64,000 nucleotides of DNA from assembly GCF_000374305.1 (NCBI RefSeq), contig NZ_KB894093.1, positions 1,736,001-1,800,000 on the forward strand, given 5' to 3'. This stretch comes from Actinomadura flavalba DSM 45200 (GTDB lineage Bacteria; Actinomycetota; Actinomycetes; Streptosporangiales; Streptosporangiaceae). The notes beneath the pieces are model-generated. The model did no database searches. It saw only the letters and a list, made by a program, of their open reading frames with translations, and was not told the origin of the DNA. Position numbers and translations under genes: made by a program. This document shows positions 1-8,166 of this stretch, one piece after another. Within the stretch, counting starts at the first letter, position 1. The number at the start of each line of letters is the position of its first letter.

Positions 1-434
1 TCACTTGCCGGATCTCCGAGGAGAAAGCGAATGCGGCACCCACGCTCAGCCTTGCGCCGCAGGATGCTGCGCAGGTTCGGGATCTCCAGCCAGAGGAAGT
101 AGTTGGTGTAGCCCGCGAAGACGAGATTCGTCGTCGCGTCACTGATCAGTGAGCGCCACAGCGCTTTCGGGACGGCCGACCGGTACGGATAGGCGGCAAC
201 GATCTCTCGGTCGGGGCCGGTCTTGATGTTCTTCCGAATCGACTCGGGCCACAACACGGTGTGATCAACTCCTAGGACTTGGCCGACCGCCCAGCGGTGC
301 CGGGGATGGGGCATCCGGCCCTCCTCTGCTACCCATCTGGTCACGGTTTTCACATCGACCCCACAGTGTGCAGCGAGGTCGTCCGCCGTCAGCTTCGCAG
401 AGTCCATCGCCTGGCGAAGCGCAAGGTTGGTCAT
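1..434 (-). CDS. XRE-family regulator with DUF5919-like C-terminus (partial, cut by left edge)
   Basis: The ATG at 434 opens a frame that stays open to the window edge, giving 144 residues without a stop. Residues 1-60 form a helix-turn-helix (LTADDLAAHCGVDVKTVTRW) typical of XRE/Cro DNA-binding domains. After a short linker, residues 75-144 read like the start of the DUF5919 domain found C-terminal to XRE domains in actinomycetes (YTNYFLWLEIPNL, then RIRFLLGDPAS). The rest of the gene lies outside the window, so full length and any PLD-like active site cannot be judged. It is divergent from the gene at 720, and its promoter region carries a large inverted repeat at 451-502 that suggests autoregulation. 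The regulator class is clear; the target genes are unknown. Confidence 0.85.
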   Translation of the reverse strand, partial: MTNLALRQAMDSAKLTADDLAAHCGVDVKTVTRWVAEEGRMPHPRHRWAVGQVLGVDHTVLWPESIRKNIKTGPDREIVAAYPYRSAVPKALWRSLISDATTNLVFAGYTNYFLWLEIPNLRSILRRKAERGCRIRFLLGDPAS

Positions 435-450
435 GGTGCCGAGTCCTTCC

Positions 451-502
451 GGGACGTCCAGGACGTTCTCTCACTGTAGACGGAAAACGTCCCAGACGTC
501 CC
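451..502 (-). promoter_or_regulatory. Promoter of the XRE gene flanked by a 17-bp inverted repeat (candidate operator)
   Basis: Positions 451-467 (GGGACGTCCAGGACGTT) and 486-502 (AACGTCCCAGACGTCCC) are inverted copies matching at 15 of 17 positions, separated by 18 bp. A further half site GACGTCCC lies at 517-524. On the minus strand a TACAGT -10-like hexamer (478-473) sits in the spacer, so a protein bound to both arms would clamp the promoter. Autoregulation by the adjacent XRE protein is inference. Confidence 0.6.
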
Positions 503-719
503 GCGAATGGGGTACTGACGTCCCATTTCGCGCCTCACGCTGGGTTGCCTGTCACATTCGAGCCGCAAGCAGGTTGGACATGTCGGTCAAACGCGCGAAA
601 AGCCGCTCCGCACGTCATGCCGAGGTGGGGAGTCGACCAAGATTCGATCGACATCTGGGGAATGTAGCCATTCTTTCAGCCTGTCCCATGCGGCCCCGAT
701 ATTAGGGAGGCGTGTGCGC

Positions 720-1352
720 ATGTCCTTGCACGATCAGGCTGCCACCGTAGACAGGTCGACGCGCTGGGGCGCGGTGCCGTACATCACTGCGTGGTCATCG
801 GAGGACACATCCCCCTCTCGCGTCGTCGTCCGTGGCGGGCGGGTCGCTTATTCCGACGAGTCGCTGTACGACCGGGACGCTGCCGGAGTGCTGTGGGCGC
901 GTATGGGGTTCAGTCCGGGGGTCGGGGTTCCGCAGTTCAAGTCCGTTCACTTCCTGCGGCAGCGTCGCGCGATGCGCAGGTTGCTCTGTCAGGTGTGCGG
1001 GCAGCGGGCCGGGGACGATGCCGTGTGGATGCTGTCGGTGCGCGAGTACGAGGGCGCGGACGGTACGTGGCCTGCGCCGATCACGACCACGCATCCGCCG
1101 CTGTGCCCGAGCTGTGTGGAGCGGTCGGTGCGGTTGTGCCCGCATCTGCGTGGCGGGCATGTGGTTCTGCGTGCCCGGAAAGTGGCTCCTGTGGCGGTCT
1201 CGGGTCTGGTCTACCGGCCCACGCCAGCAGGGCTGGAGTCCACGCCCATGATCGTCGCTCTCGATGACCCGCTGGTGCGCTGGGTGCGCGCGACCCAGCT
1301 GCACATGCTGCTGGACGACTACACGCTCATCCAGCCGGACACTCTGGCCTGA
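720..1352 (+). CDS. Hypothetical protein with CxxC zinc-ribbon-like pairs
   Basis: The frame encodes 210 residues from ATG 720. That start is preferred over the in-frame GTG at 714 because AGGGAGG at 704-710 lies 9 bases from the ATG but only 3 from the GTG. Two cysteine pairs, C90/C93 (LLCQVCGQ) and C129/C132 (LCPSC), plus C140 and H142, could bind zinc. No signal peptide or membrane segment is present, so it is probably cytosolic. It is divergent from the XRE/DUF5919 gene. I do not recognise a catalytic domain. The frame is convincing from codon bias and its ribosome binding site; the function is unknown. Confidence 0.75.
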   Translation: MSLHDQAATVDRSTRWGAVPYITAWSSEDTSPSRVVVRGGRVAYSDESLYDRDAAGVLWARMGFSPGVGVPQFKSVHFLRQRRAMRRLLCQVCGQRAGDDAVWMLSVREYEGADGTWPAPITTTHPPLCPSCVERSVRLCPHLRGGHVVLRARKVAPVAVSGLVYRPTPAGLESTPMIVALDDPLVRWVRATQLHMLLDDYTLIQPDTLA

Positions 1353-1492
1353 CCGAGCGCGCCCGGCGGCGCTGAGCAGGGTGGCAGGTCTACGCCGTCG
1401 GCGGCTGCCAACGAGCGCGCGTGGCGACCGAGGGCGGAGATGTGCGGGAAGTCCTCGCGGACCAGCCCTTGCTGGCGCGGGGCCTTGCTGGG

Positions 1493-1524
1493 GCGCGGGG
1501 CCGGGGTGTTCTCCGGCCCCGCGC
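1493..1524 (-). terminator. Hairpin terminator of the bkd operon
   Basis: A perfect 12-bp stem (GCGCGGGGCCGG at 1493-1504 with CCGGCCCCGCGC at 1513-1524) with an 8-base loop begins six bases after the bkdC stop codon on the minus strand. It has no U-tract, as is common in high-GC actinomycetes. Confidence 0.7.
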
Positions 1525-1529
1525 GGTTG

Positions 1530-3083
1530 TCAGGTCCAGGCGAGGGCTTGGAGGGGGTTTTCGAGCATGGTGGCTATGTCGTGGAGGACTGCGGAGCCCT
1601 CGGCGCCGTCCAGGACGCGGTGGTCGAAGGAGAGGGCGAGGGCGGAGATCTTGCGGATCGCCAACTCGCCCTCGTGGACCCAGGGGAGGTCGCGGATCTG
1701 GCCGAAGGCCAGGATGGCGGACTCGCCCGGGGTGAGGATCGGGGTGCCGGTGTCGATGCCGAAGACGCCGATGTTGGTGATCGTGATGGTGCCGCCGGAC
1801 ATGGCGGCCGGGGTCGTGCGGCCCGCTCGGGCGGTCTCGGTCAGCTCCTTGAGGGCCGTGGCGAGTTCCGGGAGGGTCTTGGACTGAGCGTCCTTGATGT
1901 TCGGGACGATCAGGCCCCGGTCGGTCGCCGCCGCGATGCCCAGGTTCACCGACGGGTTCATGACGACCGCGTCGCCGTCGAAGCGAGCGTTGGCGATCGG
2001 GTGGCGGCGGACCGCGACCAGCAGCGCCTTGGCCACCAGCAGGAGCGGCGAGACCTTCACGTCCGCGAAGTCCGGGAGTTCGCGGAGGCGGCGGGCCGTG
2101 GCCATCGTCTCCGTGACGTCCACCTGGTGGAACATGGTGACGTGCGGGGCGGTGAAGGCGGACTGCGCCATCGCCGCCGCCATGGCCTTCCGGACGCCCT
2201 TGAGGGGGACTCGGTCGCCGACCGGCGGGGTGTGAGGCGCGGGTTCCGTGGACGGGGCGGTGACCGGCGGGCCGGTCTGTGCGGGCGGCGTGGGCGCGGT
2301 GGTGCCGTTGCCGGTGGCCGCCTGGACGTCGTCGCGGGTGATGGAGCCGTTGGGGCCGGTGCCGCGCAGGGTGCGGAGGTCCACACCGAGATCTTTGGCC
2401 ATCTTCCGGACGGGTGGTTTCGCCAGCGGCGAAAAGTTATCCACAGGCTCGGTTGTGGGGCTCGGGGGAGGGGTGTCGCATTGGACACTGAGAGTGGGGT
2501 CGCCCCCCTGGGCGGGCGGGGGATGTCCTGCGCCGGTCGCGCCGGTCGCGTGGGCTGCGCCGGTCGCGTGGGTCGCGCCGCCCGTGTGAGCCTCACCGGC
2601 CGCGTGAGCCGCACCTGCCAGCCCCGCCCCGGCCTCCGCGCCCGCACCCGACCCGGGCACCGACCCGCCCTTACGCTGCCGCCGCTTCGTAGCCCCCGGC
2701 TTCACCCCGTACCCGACGAGCACCGGCTGCCGCTTCGCCTGCTCCGGCTCCGCGTCGGCGGCGGCCTCCTCCGCGGCGTCCGGCACAAGGTCCTCCTTCA
2801 GGACCTCCTCCCGAGGCACCGCCTCCGCACCGGACGAATCCCCACCGACGTCCACCGAGATGATCGGCACGCCCACGTCCACCGTCACCCCCTCGTCCGC
2901 CAGCAGTTCGCTCACCACCCCCTCGAACGGACACGGCAGCTCCACGATCGCCTTGGCAGTCTCGATCTCCACGATCGTCTGGTTGATCTCGACGGTGTCG
3001 CCCACCGCCACATGCCACTTGACGATCTCGGCCTCGGTCAGGCCCTCACCGACGTCGGGCAGTTTGAACTGCTTGGTCGCCAT
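1530..3083 (-). CDS. bkdC: Dihydrolipoamide acyltransferase E2 of a branched-chain 2-oxoacid (or pyruvate) dehydrogenase complex
   Basis: This 517-residue protein has the E2 layout. The lipoyl domain spans about 3-78, with the lipoylated Lys44 in ETAKAIVE. A Pro/Ala/Gly-rich linker follows, containing Gly-Ala-Ala-His type repeats. The E1/E3-binding domain lies around residues 220-260 (VRKMAKDLGVDL, GTGPNGSITRDD). The acyltransferase domain ends with the HRVLDG catalytic motif. The ATG at 3083 is five bases downstream of the E1-beta stop, so the three genes form one operon. The E2 transfers acyl groups from E1 to CoA. The single lipoyl domain and the E1-alpha/E1-beta arrangement fit actinobacterial BkdABC, which supplies branched-chain acyl-CoA for iso/anteiso fatty acids; pyruvate as substrate cannot be excluded. 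Confidence 0.93.
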   Translation of the reverse strand: MATKQFKLPDVGEGLTEAEIVKWHVAVGDTVEINQTIVEIETAKAIVELPCPFEGVVSELLADEGVTVDVGVPIISVDVGGDSSGAEAVPREEVLKEDLVPDAAEEAAADAEPEQAKRQPVLVGYGVKPGATKRRQRKGGSVPGSGAGAEAGAGLAGAAHAAGEAHTGGATHATGAAHATGATGAGHPPPAQGGDPTLSVQCDTPPPSPTTEPVDNFSPLAKPPVRKMAKDLGVDLRTLRGTGPNGSITRDDVQAATGNGTTAPTPPAQTGPPVTAPSTEPAPHTPPVGDRVPLKGVRKAMAAAMAQSAFTAPHVTMFHQVDVTETMATARRLRELPDFADVKVSPLLLVAKALLVAVRRHPIANARFDGDAVVMNPSVNLGIAAATDRGLIVPNIKDAQSKTLPELATALKELTETARAGRTTPAAMSGGTITITNIGVFGIDTGTPILTPGESAILAFGQIRDLPWVHEGELAIRKISALALSFDHRVLDGAEGSAVLHDIATMLENPLQALAWT

Positions 3084-3088
3084 GCCGC

Positions 3089-4069
3089 TCACCACGCGAA
3101 GGTCCGGTCGACCGCGTCGAGGATGCGGTCGAGGTCGGGCAGGTACTCGTCCTCCAGCCGGGACGGCGGGTACGGCGTTGAGAAGCCGCCGACGCGCAGG
3201 ATCGGCGCCTCCAGCCGGTAGAAGCACAGCTCGGTGAGCCGCGCCGCCAGTTCCGCCCCGAACCCGGCGAACACGGGCGCCTCGTGGACGACGACGCACC
3301 GGCCGGTCCGCTCGACGGACGCGGCGAGCGTCGGCAGGTCGAGCGGGTTGAGCGACCGCAGGTCGATGACCTCGATGGAGCGGCCTTCGGACGCGGCGGC
3401 GGTCGCGGCCTCCAGGCACGTCTTGACCGACGGCCCGTAGGCGAGGACGGTCACGTCGGTGCCGGCCTGCACGACCTGCGCGGAGTGCAGCGACGGGAAG
3501 TCGCCGTCGAGCGGGACGGGCGCCTTCTCCCAGTACCGCCGCTTCGGCTCGAAGAAGATCACCGGGTCGTCGGAGGCGATGGACTGCCGCAGCATCGCGT
3601 AGGCGTCGACGGGGTTGGAGCAGGCGACGACGCGGAGCCCGGCGGTGTGCGCGAAGTACGCCTCGGGCGACTCGGAGTGGTGTTCGACGGCGCCGATGCC
3701 GCCGCCGCACGGGATGCGGATGGTGATCGGCAGGCTGACCGAGCCGAGCGACCGCATCCGCATCTTGGCGAGCTGCGTGATGATCTGGTCGGCGGCGGGG
3801 AACACGAACCCGTCGAACTGGATCTCGCAGACGGGCCGGTAGCCGCGCAGCGCGAGCCCGATCGCGGTGCCGACGATGCCGGATTCGGCGAGCGGGGTGT
3901 CGATGACGCGTTCGGCGCCGAAGTCCTTCTGGAGTCCGTCGGTGATGCGGAAGACGCCGCCGAGCCTGCCGACGTCCTCGCCCATGACGAGGACCTTGGG
4001 GTCGTCTTCCATCGCGCGGCGCAGCCCGGCGTTGAGGGCCTTGCCGAGGGTGAGCGTTTCGGCGGTCAT
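3089..4069 (-). CDS. bkdB: 2-oxoacid dehydrogenase E1 component, beta subunit
   Basis: A 326-residue protein starting MTAETLTLGKALNAGLRRAM, with the family's conserved GEDVGRLGGVFRIT segment near residue 30, the FDGFVFPAADQI stretch, and the C-terminal transketolase domain. With the alpha subunit it forms the thiamine-diphosphate-dependent E1 heterotetramer that decarboxylates the 2-oxoacid and acylates the E2 lipoyl group. The start overlaps the alpha-subunit stop in an ATGA (4066-4069), so the two subunits are translationally coupled, as expected for a fixed stoichiometry. No key motif appears to be missing. Confidence 0.94.
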   Translation of the reverse strand: MTAETLTLGKALNAGLRRAMEDDPKVLVMGEDVGRLGGVFRITDGLQKDFGAERVIDTPLAESGIVGTAIGLALRGYRPVCEIQFDGFVFPAADQIITQLAKMRMRSLGSVSLPITIRIPCGGGIGAVEHHSESPEAYFAHTAGLRVVACSNPVDAYAMLRQSIASDDPVIFFEPKRRYWEKAPVPLDGDFPSLHSAQVVQAGTDVTVLAYGPSVKTCLEAATAAASEGRSIEVIDLRSLNPLDLPTLAASVERTGRCVVVHEAPVFAGFGAELAARLTELCFYRLEAPILRVGGFSTPYPPSRLEDEYLPDLDRILDAVDRTFAW

Positions 4070-5196
4070 GCCGTCACCTCCTCGAAGGACGCGAGGTAGG
4101 CGGCGAACGCCTCCTGCTCGGCGGTCATCAGCGGGTGCGGTTCGGCGTACACGTGCTCGAAGATCGCGCCGGGCTCCGGGTCGGGCAGGGAGAGGCACGC
4201 TTCGCGGAGGGCGCGGGCGGCGGTCTTGGCGTCGGCGTCGACGGAGTCGAAGAAGCCGGCGTCGGCGAGGCCGTTGCGGACGAGGTAGGAGCGGACCCGT
4301 TCGATGGGGTCCTTCAGCTTCCATGCCTCTTCGTCGGCCTTGTGGCGGTAGCGGGTGGGATCGTCGGTGGTGGTGTGGGCGCCCATCCGGTACGTGTACG
4401 CCTCGACGAACGACGGCCCCTGCCCGTCGCGGGCCTGCGCGAGCGCGGCCCGCGTCACGGCGAGGCAGGCGAAGACGTCGTTGCCGTCGACGCGGACGCC
4501 GGGGAAGCCGAAGCCCTGCGCGCGCTGGTAGAGCGGGATGCGGGTCTGCCGTTCGAGGGGTTCGGAGATGGCCCACTGGTTGTTCTGGCAGAAGAACACG
4601 ACCGGCGCGTTGAACACGGACGCGAAGACGAACGCCTCGTTCACGTCGCCCTGGGACGTGGCGCCGTCGCCGAAGTAGGCGATGGCGGCGCCCGCGCCGG
4701 GGGTGCCGAGAACGCCGTCGCGCTGGATGCCCATGGCGTATCCGGCGGCGTGCAGCGTCTGGCTGCCGATGACGATCGTGTACAGGTGGAAGCCGTGCTC
4801 GGCGGGGTTCCAGCCGCCGTGGTTGACGCCCCGGAACAGGCCGAGCAGGTTGAGCGGGTCGACGCCGCGGCAGTAGGCGACGCCGTGCTCGCGGTAGGTG
4901 GGGAACGCCATGTCGTGCTCGTTCATGGCCCGGCCGGACCCGATCTGCGCGGCCTCCTGGCCGAGCAGCGACGCCCAGATGCCGAGTTCGCCCTGCCGGG
5001 TGAGCGCCACGGCCTCCAGGTCGATGCGGCGCACCATGACGAGGTCGCGGTAGAGGTCGCGGACGTCGTCGGGCGTGAGGTCCAGCGGATAGTCGGGGTG
5101 CTCGACCCGCTCCCCCTCGGGGGTGAGGAGCTGGACGAACTGGGGATCGGCGGCTTCGCCCGGTCGAGGCGTCGCGCGCATGGAGTCGATCGTCAT
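4066..5196 (-). CDS. bkdA: 2-oxoacid dehydrogenase E1 component, alpha subunit
   Basis: A 376-residue protein from ATG 5196. An in-frame GTG at 5205 overlaps the GAGGAG ribosome binding site (5210-5205), so the ATG eight bases further on is the better start. The thiamine-diphosphate motif begins GDGATSQGD and ends in CQNN about 30 residues later. The EAYTYRMGAHTTTDDPTRYR segment is the conserved phosphorylation-loop region of E1-alpha proteins. It is the first gene of the three-gene operon. In Streptomyces and Mycobacterium the equivalent bkd genes act in branched-chain amino-acid catabolism; the valine dehydrogenase at 27652 would supply the substrate by deaminating valine or leucine. Confidence 0.94.
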   Translation of the reverse strand: MTIDSMRATPRPGEAADPQFVQLLTPEGERVEHPDYPLDLTPDDVRDLYRDLVMVRRIDLEAVALTRQGELGIWASLLGQEAAQIGSGRAMNEHDMAFPTYREHGVAYCRGVDPLNLLGLFRGVNHGGWNPAEHGFHLYTIVIGSQTLHAAGYAMGIQRDGVLGTPGAGAAIAYFGDGATSQGDVNEAFVFASVFNAPVVFFCQNNQWAISEPLERQTRIPLYQRAQGFGFPGVRVDGNDVFACLAVTRAALAQARDGQGPSFVEAYTYRMGAHTTTDDPTRYRHKADEEAWKLKDPIERVRSYLVRNGLADAGFFDSVDADAKTAARALREACLSLPDPEPGAIFEHVYAEPHPLMTAEQEAFAAYLASFEEVTA

Positions 5197-5379
5197 TGAT
5201 GACACTCCTCGCTCGGGGCCGGATCGCGGGATCGCCGCGCACCGGCCGACGTCAGCGGCCTGACCCCGGATAAGGGGACGAAGACCGCCAAATCATCGTG
5301 TCAGATGTCACACCGGGTCGCGCAAGCCCTCATGCCCGATTCCCTACCCCGCCCCACGCCCCGCCTCACGCCCGGGGCG

Positions 5380-6987
5380 TCACTCGCGGGAGAGGGCGCG
5401 GGTCGCTCCGGCGGCGACGGTGAGGCCGAGCAGGATGCCCGCGATGACGAGGAAGTTGGCGATCCACTGGTAGACGCCCTTGGGGGCGAAGACGACCTCT
5501 TGGCCGAGCGTGCCGATCGGGAGGAGCAGGTCGAGGGTGTACCAGAACGGGTTGAAGTGCGGGGTGTGGCCGTCGTCCAGGATGCCGGGCTTGTGCAGGG
5601 AGAACACGATGGTGCCGAAGGCCAGGAGGCCCGCCAGCCAGCTCGCGGCGCGGAACGGACGGTAGCCGTAGCCGACCAGGACGTCCTGAATCCAGCCGAC
5701 GACCTTGCGGGGGAGTCCCTGCGTGGCGCGCCGGTCGCGGGCCTTGGCGAGCAGGACGGAGCGGCCGTCGGAGTCCAGGCCGAGCGAGCGGTAGGTCTGC
5801 GCCAGGCGCTCGTAGGGCTGCGGCTGGTAGCCGTCGGTGTCGCGGCGGAGCCAGTTGAGGCGCTGCTTGGCCGCCAGCGGCGGTTCGAGCGTGTCGTACT
5901 GGAGGCCGTCGAGCTGGAGGCGTTCGGGCCACGTCGCGGCGTCGTCGCGGAGCAGGTTGATGCGCGCGTAGGAGAGGTCGACGACGCCCCGCACCGGCTC
6001 GGCCGGGCGCAGCAGCACTTCCTCGACCTGGAGGCGCTGGAGGCTGAGCGCCGTCCCCTCCTCGTTCACCAGCTTCGCGCCGCGCAGGTTGAGCTGCCCG
6101 GTGACGCGGGCGCCCGCGAAGCTGACCTGGCCCTGGGCGGTGAAGCCGTCCGAGCAGTAGACGTCCGTCTCGACGGACAGGTCGTCGGCGTTGAGGGCGG
6201 TCTTGTCCGGATGCGTGAGCCGCGCCCCGACGAACGACAGGTAGCCGCCGACGCGGGCGCCGCGCAGCCGGATCTCGCCCTCGGCGGAGAAGCCGCCGTC
6301 GCAGAACACGTTCGCGGCGACGTCCAGCCGCGACGCGTACAGGGCGGCGCCCGCCGGGTTGTTCAGCCGCGCCTGCCGGAAGATGAGCTGCCCGCCGACC
6401 CGCGCGCCCGGCAGCCGTACCTCGCCGTGCGCGGTGAAGCCCTGGTCGCAGTAGACGTTGGCGTCCACGGTGAGGCGGTCGGCGAGCAGCGCGTCCCCGC
6501 CCGGATTGCTGAGCTGCACGCCCGACATGTTGAGGATGCCGGAGATGTGGGCACCGTCGAGCCAGAGCCCGCCGGAGATCTGGCTGCCCTCCAGCCACAG
6601 GTGCCCGTCCACGCGCGCGCCGGACGCGACCAGCCCCGGCAGCCGGCACCGCAACAGGTGCACGCTGCTCATCGACGCCCAGTACAGGTGCGGGCTCTCG
6701 TCGAACACGCACGACGTCAGCGCCAGCGGCACCGACACCTGCGCGTGCCCGAGGTTCAGCGAGCCGGTGATGCGGGCGCCCGTCAGCCGGACGGCCGCGA
6801 CCTGCCCCGGCTCGGGCGCGACGGCCCCGGCGAGCAGCGCGACGAGCACCTCGGCCCGGACCAGGCGCTCGGGGCCCCACAGCTCGGAGCCGTGCTCGGT
6901 GTGGCCGGACGACAGGTCGACCGACTCCCCGAGCCGGAAGGCGTCCCAGAGGCGGCGTTCCGGAGGCGAGAGATCGTCGGGGTTCAT
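5380..6987 (-). CDS. Beta-helix-like repeat protein with C-terminal membrane segments (actinobacterial 'membrane-associated oxidoreductase' type)
   Basis: A 535-residue protein. ATG 6987 is chosen because GGAGAG lies seven bases upstream; an in-frame TTG about 96 bases upstream would run into the divergent purS promoter. Residues about 65-330 hold repeated blocks of the form GARVGGxLxFxxARL followed by ALxADRLxVxxxVxCxxGFxAxGExxLxGARV. These are hydrophobic-position repeats that should fold as a right-handed beta-helix, akin to pentapeptide repeats. Two hydrophobic segments near the C-terminus (SWLAGLLAFGTIVFSL; WIANFLVIAGILLGLTVAAG) suggest membrane anchoring. Relatives in Streptomyces are labelled oxidoreductases, but I see no cofactor motif, so the activity is unproven. 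Confidence 0.8.
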   Translation of the reverse strand: MNPDDLSPPERRLWDAFRLGESVDLSSGHTEHGSELWGPERLVRAEVLVALLAGAVAPEPGQVAAVRLTGARITGSLNLGHAQVSVPLALTSCVFDESPHLYWASMSSVHLLRCRLPGLVASGARVDGHLWLEGSQISGGLWLDGAHISGILNMSGVQLSNPGGDALLADRLTVDANVYCDQGFTAHGEVRLPGARVGGQLIFRQARLNNPAGAALYASRLDVAANVFCDGGFSAEGEIRLRGARVGGYLSFVGARLTHPDKTALNADDLSVETDVYCSDGFTAQGQVSFAGARVTGQLNLRGAKLVNEEGTALSLQRLQVEEVLLRPAEPVRGVVDLSYARINLLRDDAATWPERLQLDGLQYDTLEPPLAAKQRLNWLRRDTDGYQPQPYERLAQTYRSLGLDSDGRSVLLAKARDRRATQGLPRKVVGWIQDVLVGYGYRPFRAASWLAGLLAFGTIVFSLHKPGILDDGHTPHFNPFWYTLDLLLPIGTLGQEVVFAPKGVYQWIANFLVIAGILLGLTVAAGATRALSRE

Positions 6988-7106
6988 CGGGGGACTCTCC
7001 AGGGGGATGGTGAGTGTGTTCTGCAATGGTGCCGTACGCTTCTCGTCGTCAGAGAGCGTGGCGCCCGCCGCGTCAGGAAACACGCAGATCAGTGAGGGGG
7101 GCGGTC

Positions 7107-7349
7107 GTGGCCCGTGTCGTCGTCGACGTCATGCTCAAGCCGGAGATCCTCGACCCGCAGGGGCAGGCGATCGTCCGGAAGCTGCCGCAGCTCGGGCACA
7201 CGGCGGTGACGTCCGTCCGGCAGGGCAAGCGGTTCGAGCTGGAGCTGGACGGCCCCGCCGACGAGGCCGCGCTCGACGAGATCCGCAAAATCGCCGAGAC
7301 GCTGCTCACGAACACCGTCATCGAGACCTTCGAGCTGCGCGTGCTCTGA
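7107..7349 (+). CDS. purS: Phosphoribosylformylglycinamidine synthase subunit PurS
   Basis: An 80-residue protein (MARVVVDVMLKPEILDPQGQ) of normal PurS length, with the family's DPQGxAI and VRQGKRFEL segments. The GTG at 7107 is chosen because the purine-rich GAGGGGGGCG lies just upstream and the homology begins there. PurS dimers bridge PurQ and PurL in the three-subunit FGAM synthase, channelling ammonia from glutamine. purQ and purL follow, but an unrelated ATPase gene separates purS from purQ. A divergent gene starts 119 bases upstream. Confidence 0.93.
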   Translation: MARVVVDVMLKPEILDPQGQAIVRKLPQLGHTAVTSVRQGKRFELELDGPADEAALDEIRKIAETLLTNTVIETFELRVL

Positions 7350-7570
7350 TCGTCCGCGCTCGCCTGCGGCGTGGGGGTTCGCGGGCTGTTCGCAAGGTTC
7401 CGATTCCCGCACTGTAAGACGGGGGTCACCTGCGCGTCCGGAAATGGCCTGACGAGGTCACGGTTATGGCAAGGACGCGCGGGAAGGGATACCTGCGGCC
7501 AGACGACGTCGAGACAGGCCCGGGGTAAAGGCCCGGACCAGGGGGTGCGCGGGATGATGCGAGGTGGCCC

Positions 7571-8023
7571 GTGGACCTGACGTTCTCACTCGCGCTACCA
7601 CGCGAGGACCTGACGATCCCCATGGTGCGCAGACTGCTCGGCGACGTCCTGCGCGACGTCGGTGCCACCGAGGACTGCGTGGACGAACTGTTGCTCGCCC
7701 TCTCCGAAGGATGCACCAACGCCGTCCAGCACGCCAGTGGTGCGTCCGGATACGAGGTCGTCGCCCGGATCGACGGCGGCGTGTGCGTGCTGGAGATCAC
7801 CGACTTCGGGGCGGCGACCGGTGAGACCTCGCTCACGGGCGAGACGGACCAGATGGCCGAGTCCGGCCGCGGCCTGCGCATCATGCGCGCGCTCGTCGAC
7901 GATCTCACCATCGACTCCTCCCCGGACCGCGGCACCGTCGTGCACCTGCGCAAGCGGCTGGCCTGGCGGGACGAGGCGCTGATCCGCCGCCTCGACCGAC
8001 AGCTCATGCACAGTGCCGGGTAG
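7571..8023 (+). CDS. RsbW/anti-sigma-type GHKL (HATPase) protein
   Basis: A 150-residue single-domain GHKL ATPase. The N-box is ELLLALSEGCTNAVQHA (residues about 36-52, Glu and Asn present), the G1 box is EITDFG, and the G2 box is ESGRGLRIMRALVDD. This layout matches RsbW/SpoIIAB-like serine kinases and anti-sigma factors. No sigma or anti-anti-sigma gene is adjacent. GTG 7571 has GAGGTGG four bases upstream. It lies between purS and purQ in the same orientation with gaps of over 140 bases on both sides, so it may have its own promoter. Its partner cannot be named from this window. Confidence 0.87.
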   Translation: MDLTFSLALPREDLTIPMVRRLLGDVLRDVGATEDCVDELLLALSEGCTNAVQHASGASGYEVVARIDGGVCVLEITDFGAATGETSLTGETDQMAESGRGLRIMRALVDDLTIDSSPDRGTVVHLRKRLAWRDEALIRRLDRQLMHSAG

Positions 8024-8166
8024 ATTGGTACGCGCGCGGGGGAATCTTGACGCGCAGCGGTGATCGGCGGGCGTAACCGCCCGTCTCCGGCCGCCCTCAC
8101 CAGCTCCGATGGAGTGGCGCTCGCCGTCCTCGGCGGGCGCGGAACACAACCGAAGGAACAGTAGAG

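Noticed and set aside
1440..3221. Plus-strand open frame of about 590 codons opposite bkdC
   Set aside because: Antisense shadow of a gene with lipoyl and acyltransferase motifs.
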